34,247 bases of DNA from Actinomycetes bacterium. GTDB taxonomy: Bacteria; Actinomycetota; Actinomycetes; Streptomycetales; Streptomycetaceae. The position numbers were made by a program, and so were the translations under genes. Each line of letters starts with the position of its first letter. Within the stretch, counting starts at the first letter, position 1. The notes below the pieces were generated by a model. The model searched no databases and had not been told where the DNA came from. It saw nothing but the letters and a program-made list of their open reading frames with translations. Positions 7,526 through 15,613 of the stretch are shown here, piece by piece. The DNA is taken from contig WRCZ01000003.1 of assembly GCA_009783685.1 (NCBI GenBank), positions 1 through 34,247 of the forward strand. The letters run 5' to 3'.

Positions 7526-8470
7526 ATGGCCCGCCAGGTCTCACGTCGCGCCCCCGCGGAGGCGTCGCACGACCCCGCCGCGGTCGACGTCCTCAAGCGC
7601 ATCCGCACCGCGCTGCCCGACCTGGCACCGTCCGAGCGGCGGGTGGCCGACGCCGTGCTGGCCGATCCGGCGCAGGCCGCGGGCCTGGCCATCAGCGCGC
7701 TCGCCGAGCGGGCCACCACCTCCGCGGCCACGGTCATGCGCTTCTGCCGGGCGGTCGGCCTGACGCACTACCCCCAACTGCGGCTCGCCCTGGCCGCCGC
7801 GGCGGCGCACGAGAACGCGCTGGGCGGCGACCGCCCCGCGCTCGGCACCGACATCAGCGCCGAGGACCAGCTGGACGACATAGTCCGCAAGATCATCTAC
7901 AACGAGGTCCGCGCGCTGGAGGAGTCCTGCGCCGGCCTCGACGTCGCCGAACTGGGCCGCGCGGTGGACGCCGTGGCCGGTGCCCGCAGGATCGACGTCT
8001 TCGGCGTCGGCGCGAGCGCCTTCGTCGGCCAGGACCTGCAGCAGAAGCTGCACCGCATCGGGCTGATCGCCTTCATCTGGACCGACGTGCACGCGGCGCT
8101 GACGGCCGCCGCGCTGCTCGGTCCCGGCGACGTGGCCGTGGCGATCTCCCACTCCGGCGAGACCGCCGACGCCGTCGAGCCCCTGGAGGCGGCCGGCGAG
8201 CTCGGCGCCACCACCGTGGCCCTCACCAACTTCCCCCGGTCGAGCCTGGCCGCCGCCGCCGACATCGTGCTGACCACCTGCGCCCGCGAGACGCCGTTCC
8301 GGTCCGGCGCGACGGTCAGCCGCATCGCCCAACTCGCCATCGTGGACTGCCTGTTCGTCGGAGTGGCACAACGCTCCTTCGACACCACGGCCACCGCCCT
8401 GCAGCGGACCTACGGCGCCGTGCAACGGCGCAAGCGCCCGGCCGGCCGCCGCACCCCGTCCGGCGGCTGA
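7526..8470 (+). CDS. murR: RpiR-family regulator with SIS domain, MurR-like
   Basis: Transcription regulator of 314 residues. The N-terminal RpiR helix-turn-helix spans about residues 15-90 (DLAPSERRVADAVL, AISALAERATTSAATVMRFC). The C-terminal SIS sugar-phosphate isomerase domain spans about 145-275 and includes IDVFGVGASAF and VAISHSGETADAVEPL. In E. coli MurR, the SIS domain senses MurNAc-6-P and the protein represses murQP. Here the gene is immediately upstream of murQ (36 bp) and divergent from the kinase-symporter-anmK-dehydrogenase operon. AGGAGG lies seven bases before the ATG at 7526. It probably controls both directions through the AT-rich site at 7439-7470. The ligand and the sign of regulation are inferred from the family. 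Confidence 0.85.
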   Translation: MARQVSRRAPAEASHDPAAVDVLKRIRTALPDLAPSERRVADAVLADPAQAAGLAISALAERATTSAATVMRFCRAVGLTHYPQLRLALAAAAAHENALGGDRPALGTDISAEDQLDDIVRKIIYNEVRALEESCAGLDVAELGRAVDAVAGARRIDVFGVGASAFVGQDLQQKLHRIGLIAFIWTDVHAALTAAALLGPGDVAVAISHSGETADAVEPLEAAGELGATTVALTNFPRSSLAAAADIVLTTCARETPFRSGATVSRIAQLAIVDCLFVGVAQRSFDTTATALQRTYGAVQRRKRPAGRRTPSGG

Positions 8471-8506
8471 TCGCCGCCCGCACCACCCGGAAAGGAACGA
8501 CCCCAC

Positions 8507-9421
8507 GTGGACATCAGCACGCTGGGCAGCCTCGGCACCGAGACCCGCAACGAGCGCACCGCCGGCCTCGACGCCATGCCGGTGGCGGACCTGCTCGCCG
8601 CCATGAACGACGAGGACGCGACCGTCGCCGGCGCGGTGCGCCGGGCCCTGCCGGAGATCGCCGAGGCGGTGGCGGCCGCCGAGGCGGCACTGCGGCGGGG
8701 CGGCCGGCTGATCTATCTCGGGGCGGGCACCAGCGGCCGGATCGGCCTGCTGGACGCCGTCGAGTGCCCGCCGACCTTCGGCACCGCGCCGGAGCAGGTC
8801 ATGGGCCTGCTCGCCGGCGGCCCCGGCGCGTTCATCACCGCCGTCGAGGGCGCCGAGGATGAGCCGCAGCGCGCGGTGGACGACCTGCGGGCCGCCGGGC
8901 TGACCGACGCCGACGTGCTCGTCGGCCTGGCCGCGAGCGGCCGCACCCCGTACGTGGTGGGCGGCCTGCGGTACGCCCGCGAGGTCGGCGCCGCCACCGT
9001 CTCCGTCGCCTGCAACGCCGGCGCCGAGGTGAGCCGGCACGCCGGCATCGCCATCGAGGTCGTCACCGGACCCGAAGTGCTCACCGGCTCCACCCGCCTG
9101 AAGGCCGGCACCGCAGAGAAGCTCGTCTGCAACATGCTCTCCACGGCCACGATGGTCCGGCTCGGCAAGGTCTACGGGAACCTGATGGTCGACGTGCGCG
9201 CCACCAACGCCAAGCTGGTCGACCGCGCCCGGCGGATCGTCGTCCAGGCCACCGGGGCCGCTCCCGAGGACGCGGAGCGGGCCCTGACCGCCGCCGACGG
9301 CCACGCCAAGACCGCGATCGTCATGCTGCTGTGCGGGCTGACCCGCGACGAGGCGGCCGAGGCGCTGCGGCGCGGCGACGGCAGCATCCGGGCCGCGGCC
9401 GGCGCCGGCACGGCGGGCTGA
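8507..9421 (+). CDS. murQ: N-acetylmuramic acid 6-phosphate etherase
   Basis: Cytoplasmic lyase-type etherase cleaving the D-lactyl ether of MurNAc-6-P to give GlcNAc-6-P and D-lactate. The 304-residue length is typical. The SIS domain carries GAGTSGR (72-78), the signature ECPPTFG (86-92) and AVEGAEDEP (112-120). Glu86 and Glu114 match the glutamates that act as acid/base in E. coli MurQ. ASGRTPYV follows near 143-150. The start is GTG at 8507 with AAGGA ten bases upstream; no better start is near. It is second in the murR-murQ unit and is followed by a strong stem-loop. Its D-lactate product explains the dehydrogenase gene in the divergent operon. Confidence 0.95.
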   Translation: MDISTLGSLGTETRNERTAGLDAMPVADLLAAMNDEDATVAGAVRRALPEIAEAVAAAEAALRRGGRLIYLGAGTSGRIGLLDAVECPPTFGTAPEQVMGLLAGGPGAFITAVEGAEDEPQRAVDDLRAAGLTDADVLVGLAASGRTPYVVGGLRYAREVGAATVSVACNAGAEVSRHAGIAIEVVTGPEVLTGSTRLKAGTAEKLVCNMLSTATMVRLGKVYGNLMVDVRATNAKLVDRARRIVVQATGAAPEDAERALTAADGHAKTAIVMLLCGLTRDEAAEALRRGDGSIRAAAGAGTAG

Positions 9422-9465
9422 CCCGCCGGCCCGCGCCACGCGACCCGCCCGGGCGACCCGGGCCC

Positions 9466-9494
9466 GAGCCCCCGGCCACAGCGGCCGGGGGCTC
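9466..9494. terminator. Bidirectional stem-loop terminator between murQ and the RidA gene
   Basis: GAGCCCCCGGCC (9466-9477) pairs perfectly with GGCCGGGGGCTC (9483-9494): a 12-bp stem with a 5-base loop. It is placed between two convergent genes, 45 bp after the murQ stop and 7 bp from the end of the ridA-like gene. Confidence 0.75.
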
Positions 9495-9500
9495 CGGGCT

Positions 9501-9890
9501 TCAGTGGGGGAGTGCGGCAACGACGTCGATCTCCACGAGGATGTCCATCAGGTCCGAGCCGACGGTGGTGCGCACCGGGTACGGCTCGGTGAAGAACTGC
9601 CGGTAGACCGCGTCGTAGGCCGCGAAGTCGCGGCGCAGGTGCTGGAGGTGGACCGTCACCTTGAGCACGTCGTCCGTGGTCAGCCCGCGGGCCGCCAGCA
9701 CCGCCGCCACGTTGCGCAGCACCTGTGCCGTCTGCTCCTCCACCGTCCCGGCCACCGCACCCGTCACCGGGTCCTGCGGGCCGAAACCGGCCGTGAACAG
9801 CAGCCCGGCCCCCGCCACGCCCTGGCTGTACGCCCCCGCGGGGCGCGGTGCGTTCTCGGTGCGCACCGCCTCCTTGCCGTGCCCGCTCAT
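9501..9890 (-). CDS. RidA family (YjgF/YER057c/UK114) enamine/imine deaminase
   Basis: Small trimeric cytoplasmic protein of 129 residues. RidA-type members hydrolyse reactive enamine/imine intermediates to ketoacids and ammonia. Visible features: GAYSQGV near the N-terminus, LFTAGFGPQDP, and a C-terminal YPVRTTV...LVEIDVVA in which the Arg and Glu match the family's substrate-binding arginine and partner acid. The ATG at 9890 overlaps the stop of the upstream dehydratase gene by 4 bp (ATGA), so translation is probably coupled. It is last in a creatininase - dehydratase - RidA operon. The pairing with a dehydratase suggests that the dehydration product is an enamine, for example from an amino-sugar acid. 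This is inference. Confidence 0.85.
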   Translation of the reverse strand: MSGHGKEAVRTENAPRPAGAYSQGVAGAGLLFTAGFGPQDPVTGAVAGTVEEQTAQVLRNVAAVLAARGLTTDDVLKVTVHLQHLRRDFAAYDAVYRQFFTEPYPVRTTVGSDLMDILVEIDVVAALPH

Positions 9891-11014
9891 CGCGTCAGGT
9901 CCCCCTCGCGCTCGTTGACCGCGGCGAAGTGCCGCAGCTTGTCCTCGTCGACGGTGACACCGAGGCCGGGGCCCTCCGGCACCCGCAGCCGCCCGTTCTC
10001 CAGGTGCAGCGGCTCGATGATGTCGTCGGCGTGCAGGTAGTACATGCTGTCGATGGCCCGCGAGAGCACCGGCGTGCTGGCGACGACCGCCAGGTGCGCC
10101 GCGGTGGCGATGCCCAGCTCGCCGCCGCTGTGCAGGTTCATGCCGAGCCCGAAGGTCTCGCAGTGCGCGGCGAGCGCCTTGGTGGCGGCGATGCCGCCCC
10201 ACTTGTAGACGTCGCCGTGGATGACGTCGACGGCGTTCAGCCGCATCGCGGGAGCGAACTCCTCGAACCGCACCACGCACATGTTGGTGCACAGCGGGAT
10301 CCGGACCTTCGCCTTCACCTGGCTCATGCCCTCGATGCCCGAGCAGGGGTCCTCCAGGTACTCCAGGTCCAGCTCCTCCAGGGCGATGCCCGCGCGCACC
10401 GAGTCCGGCACCGACCAGGCCGCGTTGGGGTCCACCCGCAGGTTCACCTCGGGAAGCGCCGCGCGCAGCGCCCGCAGGATGGCCACGTCCCCGCCGACGT
10501 CCCGGGTGCCCTTGAGCTTGACGGCGTCGAAGCCGCCCTCCGCCACCACCCGCACCGCGTGCTCGGCGAGCGCGTCGGCCAGCGCCGCGCCGCTCGCCCC
10601 GGGGGCGTCCGCGCGGGTGATGAGGGCCGTGATCGGGACCTCGTCGCGCACCCGGCCGCCCAGCAGGTCGGTCACCGGCTGGCCCGTCGCCTTGCCCATC
10701 GCGTCCCAGCACGCCACGTCGATGGCGGCGAGCGCCGCGTAGCCGAGGTAGCCGTGGAAGAACGGCACCATGTGGTGCCTGCGGTGGAAGCTCTCCAGCG
10801 CGAACGGGCTGGTGCCGATGAGGTCCTTGCCCAGCGTCTCGACGATCGCGGCGACCGGCCGGCCCCACATGGTCTCGCCCCAGCCCTCGACGCCGCTGTC
10901 GGTGCGGATGCGGACCACCGTGCGGGTCTCTCCCGTCTTCGTCTCGAAAGAACTGGTGAACGGGTTGACCAGCGGCAGGTTGACGACCCACACGTCGACA
11001 TCGACGATCTTCAT
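9887..11014 (-). CDS. Enolase-superfamily acid-sugar dehydratase, glucarate-dehydratase-like subgroup
   Basis: 375-residue enzyme with the enolase N-terminal capping domain (residues 1-115) and (beta/alpha)7 barrel. Active-site residues are visible: KLK with Lys166 and Lys168, metal ligands Asp195 (VDPNAAW), Glu221 (EYLEDP) and Asn244 (CTNMCV), and an Asp268-His295 dyad (HGDVYKWGG, NLHSGGELG). Asn as third ligand with an Asp-His dyad is the pattern of glucarate dehydratase relatives. Muconate-cycloisomerase and dipeptide-epimerase relatives carry Lys where Asp268 is and Asp as third ligand. The likely reaction is therefore dehydration of an aldarate or aldonate to a 2-keto-3-deoxy acid; the exact sugar acid is not readable. 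ATG at 11014 has GGAGAGAAG upstream. It follows the creatininase gene by 109 bp. Confidence 0.82.
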   Translation of the reverse strand: MKIVDVDVWVVNLPLVNPFTSSFETKTGETRTVVRIRTDSGVEGWGETMWGRPVAAIVETLGKDLIGTSPFALESFHRRHHMVPFFHGYLGYAALAAIDVACWDAMGKATGQPVTDLLGGRVRDEVPITALITRADAPGASGAALADALAEHAVRVVAEGGFDAVKLKGTRDVGGDVAILRALRAALPEVNLRVDPNAAWSVPDSVRAGIALEELDLEYLEDPCSGIEGMSQVKAKVRIPLCTNMCVVRFEEFAPAMRLNAVDVIHGDVYKWGGIAATKALAAHCETFGLGMNLHSGGELGIATAAHLAVVASTPVLSRAIDSMYYLHADDIIEPLHLENGRLRVPEGPGLGVTVDEDKLRHFAAVNEREGDLTR

Positions 11015-11123
11015 GCTTCTTCTCTCCAACTCGGTGGTGCTCTGGGGTGCCGGGCCCGGTGACGGCGGGCTCAGCGGTGGCGCGCCCGGCGGTGCCGGGC
11101 GCCGCGGTGGCAGGGGGCGGGGC

Positions 11124-11897
11124 TCAGCGGGTGGCCGCATCGAACGCCCGGATCGCGCGGGCCAGCCCTTCGGCCCGCGCCTCCAGCAGCCGGCGGCCGC
11201 GGTCCGGGTCGGCCGCCGACGCGTCGTCGGTCGCCCCGCCGACCCTGGCCCACTCGCCGTGGCGCTCCACGGTCAGGCCCGGGTACGGCGGGTGGTCGAA
11301 CAGCGGCGGCGGCTCCACCGGCGCGCGCGCCGGCACGGGCGTGCGGACCAGGTGCGGGTGCGCGGCCAGCATCAGCGACGTCTCGAACCAGCCGGCGTGC
11401 CCAGGCGTGACCTCGGGACGCTCCCCGCCGTCCTCCGCGCCGTCCTCCCCGGAGGTCACCGTCCAGTACGAGCACGCCGCGGCGGTGACGTCGCGGCGCA
11501 GCGCGAACCGCTTGACGGCCAGCCGCATGATCTCGTCGTTCCCGCCGTGCCCGTTGACCACCATGACCCGGCCGTAACCGGACGCGGCGAGCGAGTCCAG
11601 GATGTCGTCGAGGACCGCCCCCAGCGTCGCCGCGCCGAGGGACACCGCGGCCGCGAACAGGTGGTGCGGGCTGTGGCCGAAGGGCAGGGCGGGCAGGCGC
11701 ACCAGTTCCAGGTCGCCGTCCTGCGCGAGCAGGGCCGTGGCCCGGTCGAGCACCTCCTCGGCGAGGAGGGTGTCGGTGCCCATCGGCAGGTGGCCGGCGT
11801 GCTGCTCCTGGGACCCGATGGGGAGCAGCGCGATTCCCGTTGCTCCCGCCGCCCGCACCTCCTGCCAGGTCGACTCGGCCAGTTTTCTGTGGATCAC
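11124..11897 (-). CDS. Creatininase-family metal-dependent amidohydrolase
   Basis: 257-residue cytoplasmic hydrolase. Metal-binding motifs of the creatininase/MftE family are present: PIGSQEQHAGHLPMGTD with Glu31, His33 and Asp42, NGHGGN with His117, and HAGWFETSLML carrying the late glutamate. Members open cyclic amides (creatinine, 2-amino-5-formylamino pyrimidine derivatives) or cleave the mycofactocin precursor. No mycofactocin genes are present here, so a lactam or amide in the sugar-acid pathway is more likely. The start is GTG at 11897, with GGAAGG seven bases upstream. It is first in the leftward three-gene operon and only 41 bp from the divergent ROK-like gene, so a shared control region is likely. 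Confidence 0.82.
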   Translation of the reverse strand: MIHRKLAESTWQEVRAAGATGIALLPIGSQEQHAGHLPMGTDTLLAEEVLDRATALLAQDGDLELVRLPALPFGHSPHHLFAAAVSLGAATLGAVLDDILDSLAASGYGRVMVVNGHGGNDEIMRLAVKRFALRRDVTAAACSYWTVTSGEDGAEDGGERPEVTPGHAGWFETSLMLAAHPHLVRTPVPARAPVEPPPLFDHPPYPGLTVERHGEWARVGGATDDASAADPDRGRRLLEARAEGLARAIRAFDAATR

Positions 11898-11938
11898 AGC
11901 GCTACCTTCCTGAATGCCGGTCGTGGCAGAGTCGGGCC

Positions 11939-12898
11939 ATGACCGATGAACGTTTCCCCCTGCGACTGGTGCCCGAGCTCGAACCGGAACCGGTCGCCCC
12001 GCGTGCTCCGCGCAGGCTGGGGGCGGTCGAGCTGGTGCCCGGCCTGATCAGGGCCGCGGTCCTGGACATGTCCGGCACGGTGCTGGAGCGCACCGAGACC
12101 GGGTACGACGCGGCCGCCGCGCTGCCCGCCGACCTCGACGCGGCGCTCGACCGCGCCGCCCGGGTGTTCGCCGGCACCCCGCCGCAGGGCATCGGCGTGG
12201 CCGCGGCCGGGCTGGTCGACCCCGACGCGGGGCTGATCACCGAGGTCAACGACGTGCCGGCGCTGCGCGGTTATCCGGTGGTGGAGCGGCTGCGGGCGCT
12301 GACCGGGGTGCCGGTCAGGGTGGAGCACCACGCCAGGCTCCAGGTGCTCGGCGACCGGTGGTTCGGCCCCGGCCGCGGCCGCCGCACGTTCGCGTCGGTC
12401 TCCACCGGGGAGGTGCTGGGCGTCGGCATCCTCTACGCCGGCCAGGTGCTCGCCCCGCCCGGCGGCCGCAGCGGCGCCCACATGACCGTGTCGGCCAGCG
12501 GGGAGCGCTGCACCTGCGGCAGCCGCGGCTGCTGGAAGACCGTCGCCACCACCCGCTGGCTGCGGGCCAGGGCGCGGTCCGCCGGTCTGGGGGAGGCGAT
12601 GTCGCTCGCCACCCTGGTGGACCGCGAGGACGAGGCCGCGCGGCAGGTGCTGGCCGAGTACGCGGAGAACGTCGCGCTGGGACTGGTGAACGTCCAGCAG
12701 CTGTTCGCTCCCGGCCTGTTCGTGCTGCACGGCGAGGCGCGCGAGGGCGGCGAGCGGTTCCGTGGGCTGATCGAGGAGCGGCTGCGGTCGGACGTGGTCT
12801 GGGAGGGCGCCGAGAAGCCGCGGGTCGTGGTGAGCACGGCCGCGGTCGACGACGTGGCGCTGCTCGGCGGCGCCGGGATGGTGCTCTCGCAGGTGTAG
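11939..12898 (+). CDS. Degenerate ROK-fold protein without kinase residues or DNA-binding domain
   Basis: 319-residue protein clearly built on the ROK sugar-kinase fold: LIRAAVLD near 37-43, GIGVAAAGLVDP (84-95), GEVLGVGILYAGQVL (157-171), and the ROK zinc site with His181 and Cys191, Cys193, Cys198 in CTCGSRGC. The N-terminal ATP loop (normally DxGGTxxR) is ELVPGLIR. The catalytic VENDA motif is VEHHA (128-132), so the catalytic Asp is replaced by His131. The sugar-binding Glu of GEIGH is replaced by Ser. There is no helix-turn-helix in the 30-residue lead segment, which is rich in Pro, Glu and Arg. It is probably a sugar-sensing or partner protein rather than a kinase or classical repressor. 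No ribosome-binding site is seen before the ATG at 11939. It diverges from the creatininase operon. Confidence 0.8.
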   Translation: MTDERFPLRLVPELEPEPVAPRAPRRLGAVELVPGLIRAAVLDMSGTVLERTETGYDAAAALPADLDAALDRAARVFAGTPPQGIGVAAAGLVDPDAGLITEVNDVPALRGYPVVERLRALTGVPVRVEHHARLQVLGDRWFGPGRGRRTFASVSTGEVLGVGILYAGQVLAPPGGRSGAHMTVSASGERCTCGSRGCWKTVATTRWLRARARSAGLGEAMSLATLVDREDEAARQVLAEYAENVALGLVNVQQLFAPGLFVLHGEAREGGERFRGLIEERLRSDVVWEGAEKPRVVVSTAAVDDVALLGGAGMVLSQV

Positions 12899-12922
12899 CG
12901 GGGCCGCCGCGCGGCGGCCCCG
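12899..12922. terminator. Perfect palindromic terminator between ROK-like gene and dipeptide ABC operon
   Basis: Positions 12899-12910 and 12911-12922 are exact reverse complements (CGGGGCCGCCGC on the left arm). The palindrome begins directly after the ROK-like stop codon and ends 11 bp before the end of the convergent ATPase gene, so it can serve both. Confidence 0.7.
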
Positions 12923-12933
12923 CCCGTCCACGG

Positions 12934-13866
12934 TCATCGACCGCCCCCGGCGGTGGCGGGGCCCCCGTGGCCCGCCCCACCGGAGCCGCCGCCGGTGCCG
13001 CCGGCCGTGGCGGCGTCGGCCCCCGCCGCGGCGCGGGCCCGGCGGCCCCGGCGCGGATCGGGCACCGGCACCGCGTCCAGCAGCTGCCGGGTGTACGGGT
13101 GCTGCGGGTCGCGCAGCACCTGCGCCGCCTCCCCGACCTCGACCAGCCGGCCCTGGCGCATCACGGCGATGCGGTCGGCCACCTGCTGCACGACGGCGAG
13201 GTTGTGGGAGACGAAGAAGTAGGTCAGCCCGCGCCGCTGCTGGAGTTCGGCGAGCAGATCGAGGATCCGGGCCTGGACCGACACGTCCAGGGCGCTCGTC
13301 GGCTCGTCCAGCACGACCAGCCGCGGCTCGACGGCCAGGGCGCGGGCGATGGACACGCGCTGGCGCTGCCCGCCGGAGAACTCGTGCGGGTAGCGGTCCT
13401 GGATCCCGCCGTCCAGGCCGACCGACTCCAGCAGCGCGCCCACCCGTTCCCTGATCTGGCGCCGGCCGTTGCGGCCGCGGGCCTCGGGGTCGTGGGTGAC
13501 CATCGGCTCCGCCACGATCGCGGAGATGGTCAGCCGCGGGTTCATGCTGGAGTACGGGTCCTGGAGGACGACCTGGAACTGGCGGCGCAGACGGCGCAGT
13601 TCGGCCGGGGCGAGGGCACCGAGGTCCTGCCCGTCGAAGCGCACGGTGCCGGCGGTGGGCTGCTCCAGCCGCAGCAGCAGCCGGGTCAGCGTGGTCTTGC
13701 CGCAGCCCGACTCGCCGACCAGCGCGAGGGTCTCGCCCTCGCCGACGGTCAGCGACACGTCGTCCACCGCGACGGTTCCGTGCCGCCCGCCGAACTCCTT
13801 GCGCAGCCCGGCCAGTTCCAGCAGGGGCCGGCGGGTCTTCGGTGCCGTTCCGGCGTCGGTGGTCAT
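12934..13866 (-). CDS. Dipeptide/oligopeptide ABC importer ATPase (DppF/OppF type)
   Basis: Cytoplasmic ATPase subunit of 310 residues. Walker [10 protein letters not shown] is near residues 47-55, the Q-loop is [13 protein letters not shown], the ABC signature FSGGQRQR and Walker [13 protein letters not shown] follow, and the H-loop is FFVSHNLAV. The C-terminal [16 protein letters not shown] is the oligopeptide/dipeptide ATPase tail, followed by a low-complexity Gly/Ala-rich extension (about 35 residues) without known function. The ATG at 13866 overlaps the stop of the partner ATPase gene by 4 bp. It is last in the five-gene importer operon. Confidence 0.9.
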   Translation of the reverse strand: MTTDAGTAPKTRRPLLELAGLRKEFGGRHGTVAVDDVSLTVGEGETLALVGESGCGKTTLTRLLLRLEQPTAGTVRFDGQDLGALAPAELRRLRRQFQVVLQDPYSSMNPRLTISAIVAEPMVTHDPEARGRNGRRQIRERVGALLESVGLDGGIQDRYPHEFSGGQRQRVSIARALAVEPRLVVLDEPTSALDVSVQARILDLLAELQQRRGLTYFFVSHNLAVVQQVADRIAVMRQGRLVEVGEAAQVLRDPQHPYTRQLLDAVPVPDPRRGRRARAAAGADAATAGGTGGGSGGAGHGGPATAGGGR

Positions 13867-14702
13867 GCCAGCTCCAATCGGGGGGTGGCGGCCAGCAGCC
13901 GGCGGGTGTAGTCGTCGGCAGGGCGGTGGAAGACGTCCAGCACGTCGCCGGTCTCCACGACGCGGCCCTGGTGCATGACGGCCACCCGGTCCGCGGTCTC
14001 CGCGACCACGCCGAGGTCGTGGGTGATCAGCAGGACGGCCATGCCGTGCCGCTCCTGGAGGGAGACGAGCAGGTCGAGGATCTGCCGCTGCACGGTGACG
14101 TCCAGCGCGGTGGTGGGCTCGTCGGCGATGAGCACGCGCGGCCGTCCCACCAGGGCGCCGGCGATCATCACGCGCTGGCGCAGGCCGCCGGACAGCTCGT
14201 GCGGGTACTGCCGGAACCGGCGTTCGGGGTCGGGGATCCCGACCTCGTCCAGCGCCTCGACGGCCGCCGCATCGGCCTCCGCCCGGGACAGGCCCCGGTG
14301 GTGGCGGAGCACCTCGGCGACCTGGGCGCCGACCCGGCGCAGCGGGTCGAGGCTGGTCATCGGGTCCTGGAAGACCATGGCGATGTCCTGGCCCCGGATC
14401 GCGCCGAGTTGCTTCTCCGACAGGGTCAGCAGGTCGCGCCCGTCGAAGAGGATCCGGCCGCCCGCGTAGACGCACGGGGGTTGCGGGTTGAGCCGCAGCA
14501 CGGACAGCGCGGTGGCCGTCTTGCCGCTGCCGGACTCGCCGACGACGGCGAGCGTCTCGCCCTGCGCGAGGCGCAGGCCGACGCCGCGGACGGCGTGCAC
14601 GGTGGTGGTGTCCAGCCGGAAGTCGACGCTCAGGTCGGCGATCTCCAGGACCGGCTCTGCGGTCGGCTTGCTGCCGGTGGTCATCGGCTTGTCAGTGGTC
14701 AT
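13863..14702 (-). CDS. Dipeptide/oligopeptide ABC importer ATPase (DppD/OppD type)
   Basis: Second ATPase subunit, 279 residues from ATG 14702. Walker [11 protein letters not shown]-loop [12 protein letters not shown], signature LSGGLRQR, Walker [13 protein letters not shown] and H-loop LLITHDLGV are present in order, and the C-terminal [14 protein letters not shown] is typical of the family. The ATG at 14702 overlaps the permease stop (ATGA); a second Met 18 bases on (14684) is an alternative start. It forms a heterodimer with the downstream ATPase and powers the two permeases encoded upstream. Confidence 0.9.
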   Translation of the reverse strand: MTTDKPMTTGSKPTAEPVLEIADLSVDFRLDTTTVHAVRGVGLRLAQGETLAVVGESGSGKTATALSVLRLNPQPPCVYAGGRILFDGRDLLTLSEKQLGAIRGQDIAMVFQDPMTSLDPLRRVGAQVAEVLRHHRGLSRAEADAAAVEALDEVGIPDPERRFRQYPHELSGGLRQRVMIAGALVGRPRVLIADEPTTALDVTVQRQILDLLVSLQERHGMAVLLITHDLGVVAETADRVAVMHQGRVVETGDVLDVFHRPADDYTRRLLAATPRLELA

Positions 14703-15613
14703 CGGCGGTACGCCTTCGGGTCCGCGACATCCCGCAGGGCGTCGCCGGTGATGTTGACGGCGAGCGAGGTGAGCATCAGGGCGATGCCGGGGAAGACCGC
14801 GACCCACCACGAGGTGCCCAGGTACAGCTGGCCGTCGGCCAGCATCGATCCCCAGGTGACGGTCTCCTTGGGCACGCCGAGGCCCAGGTAGCTCAGGGAC
14901 GCCTCCGCGACGATCGCGGCGGCGACGTGCAGCGTCCCGATGGTGGCCAGCGGCGCCATCACGTTGGGCAGCAGATGGCGGCGCATGATGGCCACGTCGG
15001 TGACGCCGATCGCCCGTGCCTCGGTGACGAAGTCGCGCGAGCGCAGCGACATCACCTCGGAGCGGACCACCCGGGCGTACGACACCCAGCCGGTGATGCC
15101 GAGCACGAGGATGACGTACCAGAGGCCGGAGCCGAAGAACCCGACGATGGCCAGCGCCAGCAGGATCGAGGGGAAGGCGAGCTGGACGTCGGCCAGCCGC
15201 ATCAGCACCCGGTCCGGCCAGCCGCCGAAGTAGCCGGCGGCCAGGCCGACCACGGTGCCGATCACGCCGGCGAGCAGCGCGGCCCCGGCGCCGACCAGGA
15301 GCGAGACGCGGGTGCCGTAGATGACCCGGGAGAGCATGTCGCGGCCGAGCTGGTCGGTGCCCAGCAGATGGGCGGTGCTGCCGCCGTGCTGCCAGGCGGG
15401 CGGCTTCAACCGCATCAGCAGGTCCTGCGTGTTGGGGTCGGCGGGCGCCAGCAGCGGGGCGAACACCGCGGCGACCAGCAGGACCGCCAGCAGGGCGAGC
15501 GCCACCACGGCGAGTCTGTTGCGCAGCAGGGCGCCCAGCGCGGCGGGGCGGCGGCCGCGCTTCGCCTTCGCCGCGGGGCCCGCGGCGGGCGCGGCGTGGG
15601 AGGTCAGGGTCAT
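14699..15613 (-). CDS. Dipeptide/oligopeptide ABC importer permease (DppC/OppC type)
   Basis: Membrane permease of 304 residues: a cytoplasmic N-terminus rich in Ala/Lys/Arg, one long first helix (about 35-55), the OppC-type extracytoplasmic segment with HLLGTDQLGRDMLSRVIYG, then five more helices. The ATPase-coupling EAA loop is TEARAIGVTDVAIMRRHLLPN. The C-terminal [13 protein letters not shown] is characteristic (usually LRDxLDPRLR). The ATG at 15613 overlaps the preceding permease stop by 4 bp. Confidence 0.9.
   Translation of the reverse strand: MTLTSHAAPAAGPAAKAKRGRRPAALGALLRNRLAVVALALLAVLLVAAVFAPLLAPADPNTQDLLMRLKPPAWQHGGSTAHLLGTDQLGRDMLSRVIYGTRVSLLVGAGAALLAGVIGTVVGLAAGYFGGWPDRVLMRLADVQLAFPSILLALAIVGFFGSGLWYVILVLGITGWVSYARVVRSEVMSLRSRDFVTEARAIGVTDVAIMRRHLLPNVMAPLATIGTLHVAAAIVAEASLSYLGLGVPKETVTWGSMLADGQLYLGTSWWVAVFPGIALMLTSLAVNITGDALRDVADPKAYRR

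Noticed and set aside
9887-11014. Reading the enolase-superfamily gene as an L-Ala-D/L-Glu (dipeptide) epimerase, which would suit peptidoglycan recycling
   Set aside because: Dipeptide epimerases have Lys on the sixth strand and Asp as third metal ligand; this protein has Asp268, His295 and Asn244, the glucarate-dehydratase pattern.
11124-11897. Creatininase-family protein as mycofactocin peptidase MftE
   Set aside because: No mftA precursor, mftB, mftC or other mycofactocin gene lies nearby; the operon partners are a sugar-acid dehydratase and RidA.
11939-12898. ROK-like gene as glucokinase or GlcNAc kinase
   Set aside because: The catalytic Asp (VENDA to VEHHA), ATP loop and sugar-binding Glu are all missing.
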